Program-made: the position numbers and the translations under genes
Source of the DNA: an uncultured Lachnospiraceae bacterium
GTDB lineage: Bacteria; Bacillota; Clostridia; Lachnospirales; Lachnospiraceae
Reading direction: 5' to 3'
DNA length: 6,781 nucleotides
Assembly (NCBI GenBank): GCA_947003375.1
Contig: CAMQOJ010000236.1
Coordinates: 1-6,781 of the forward strand
Notes under the pieces: generated by a model
What the model was told of the DNA's origin: nothing
The model's input: only the letters and a program-made list of their open reading frames with translations
Databases searched by the model: none
Shown: positions 6,216-6,781 of the stretch, piece by piece
Layout: each line of letters begins with the position of its first letter
How positions within the stretch are numbered: the stretch's first letter is position 1

Positions 6216-6781
6216 ATGGAAGAGAAAAAGGGACAAAAAAAGCTGAACATAGAGGACATCGCCCTGATGGGCATGATGGTGGCGGTGATAGAGGCGTGTA
6301 AGCTTGCCATGGCATTCCTGCCCAACATTGAGCTTACCAGCTTCTGGATCATCCTGTTCACGTTGATGTTCCGGTGGCGGATCCTGTTCGTGATTCCGGT
6401 GTTCATCTTGGTGGAGGGCGTTGTCTACGGCTTCGGGCTCTGGTGGGTCATGTACCTGTACGCCTGGCCCTTGCTGGCCCTGGCGGTCTATGTGAACAGG
6501 AGGCAGGAGTCGGTGTGGTTCTGGAGCATATTGTCGGCGGTGTTCGGGCTGATGTTCGGCTTCCTCTGCGCCCTGCCCTATGTGGCGATTGGGACAGCGG
6601 ACAGCGGCCTACGGGGCGGCCTGTATGCGGGGTTCACCTGGTGGGTGGCGGGTATCCCCTTCGACATCGCCCACGGCGTGGGGAACTTCGTGCTGAGGGC
6701 GGTCCTGTACAAGCGGGTGCGCCTGGCTATGCTGCGGATTCTGGCAAGAAGCTCTTCAAATTCAAAGGGTTTTACCAGGTA
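6216..6781 (+). CDS. ECF transporter S component (substrate-binding membrane subunit), reaches window edge
   Basis: This is the integral membrane specificity subunit of an energy-coupling factor vitamin transporter. 188 codons are visible and base 6781 ends in an incomplete codon TA-, so the stop may come immediately or within a few residues; 180-200 residues is usual. Hydrophobic helices fall near 13-34, 41-52, 56-73, 76-93, 101-125 and 136-168, about six segments. Family-like motifs are YGFGLWWVMYLYAWPLL (71-87) and GIPFDIAHGVGNFVL (146-160). Start ATG 6216 follows AGGAGA (6202-6207) by 8 nt. It lies 67 nt behind the DUF4430 gene with no terminator, so they are probably cotranscribed under the cobalamin riboswitch. 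A cobalamin or precursor substrate (CbrT-like, or CblT/CblS-like for dimethylbenzimidazole or alpha-ribazole) is inferred from context only. No EcfA/EcfT genes are visible here. Confidence 0.85.
   Translation, partial: MEEKKGQKKLNIEDIALMGMMVAVIEACKLAMAFLPNIELTSFWIILFTLMFRWRILFVIPVFILVEGVVYGFGLWWVMYLYAWPLLALAVYVNRRQESVWFWSILSAVFGLMFGFLCALPYVAIGTADSGLRGGLYAGFTWWVAGIPFDIAHGVGNFVLRAVLYKRVRLAMLRILARSSSNSKGFTR

Noticed and set aside
5390..6406. 338-codon minus-strand frame across the leader, the DUF4430 gene and the S component start
   Set aside because: It runs antisense to two well-supported genes and a terminator, and has a low-complexity translation.

Overview
The window reads as chromosomal DNA from a GC-rich anaerobic Firmicute. 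The style of the proteins, the clostridial signals (strong GGAG ribosome binding sites, sigma-A type promoters, intrinsic terminators) and a clostridial-type cobalamin riboswitch suggest a gut Clostridia member such as Lachnospiraceae. That placement is inferred from family resemblance, not proven. All genes I support lie on the + strand; the long minus-strand open frames are shadows of GC-rich coding sequence.

Layout. (1) 1-1898: the 3' part of a family 31 glycoside hydrolase of the alpha-xylosidase/alpha-glucosidase type, closed by a terminator at 1918-1958. (2) 2068-4144: an amino-sugar catabolic operon with its own promoter (TTGCTT-17-TAGAAT), nagB and nagA overlapping by 11 nt, and a terminator. 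(3) 4145-4914: a spacer with a possible coding remnant, then an AraC-family regulator whose C-terminal effector domain looks cut short. (4) 4970-6781: a vitamin B12-controlled unit. It has a promoter (TTGCAA-17-TAAAAT), a cobalamin riboswitch aptamer with a closing P1 helix (5019-5287), a long structured leader with a rho-independent terminator (5455-5480), a membrane-anchored DUF4430 protein and an ECF transporter S component that reaches the right edge.

How the genes work together. NagA deacetylates GlcNAc-6-phosphate and NagB converts the resulting GlcN-6-phosphate to fructose-6-phosphate and ammonia. With the GH31 enzyme this suggests a glycan-scavenging lifestyle. The most interesting part is the B12 unit. 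The riboswitch says the downstream genes are repressed when cobalamin is plentiful. DUF4430 is related to the C-terminal domain of animal transcobalamin/intrinsic factor, and an S component gives an ECF transporter its substrate specificity. Together they look like a two-protein capture and uptake module for cobalamin or a cobalamin precursor, which would dock on an ECF energy-coupling module encoded elsewhere or just beyond the window.
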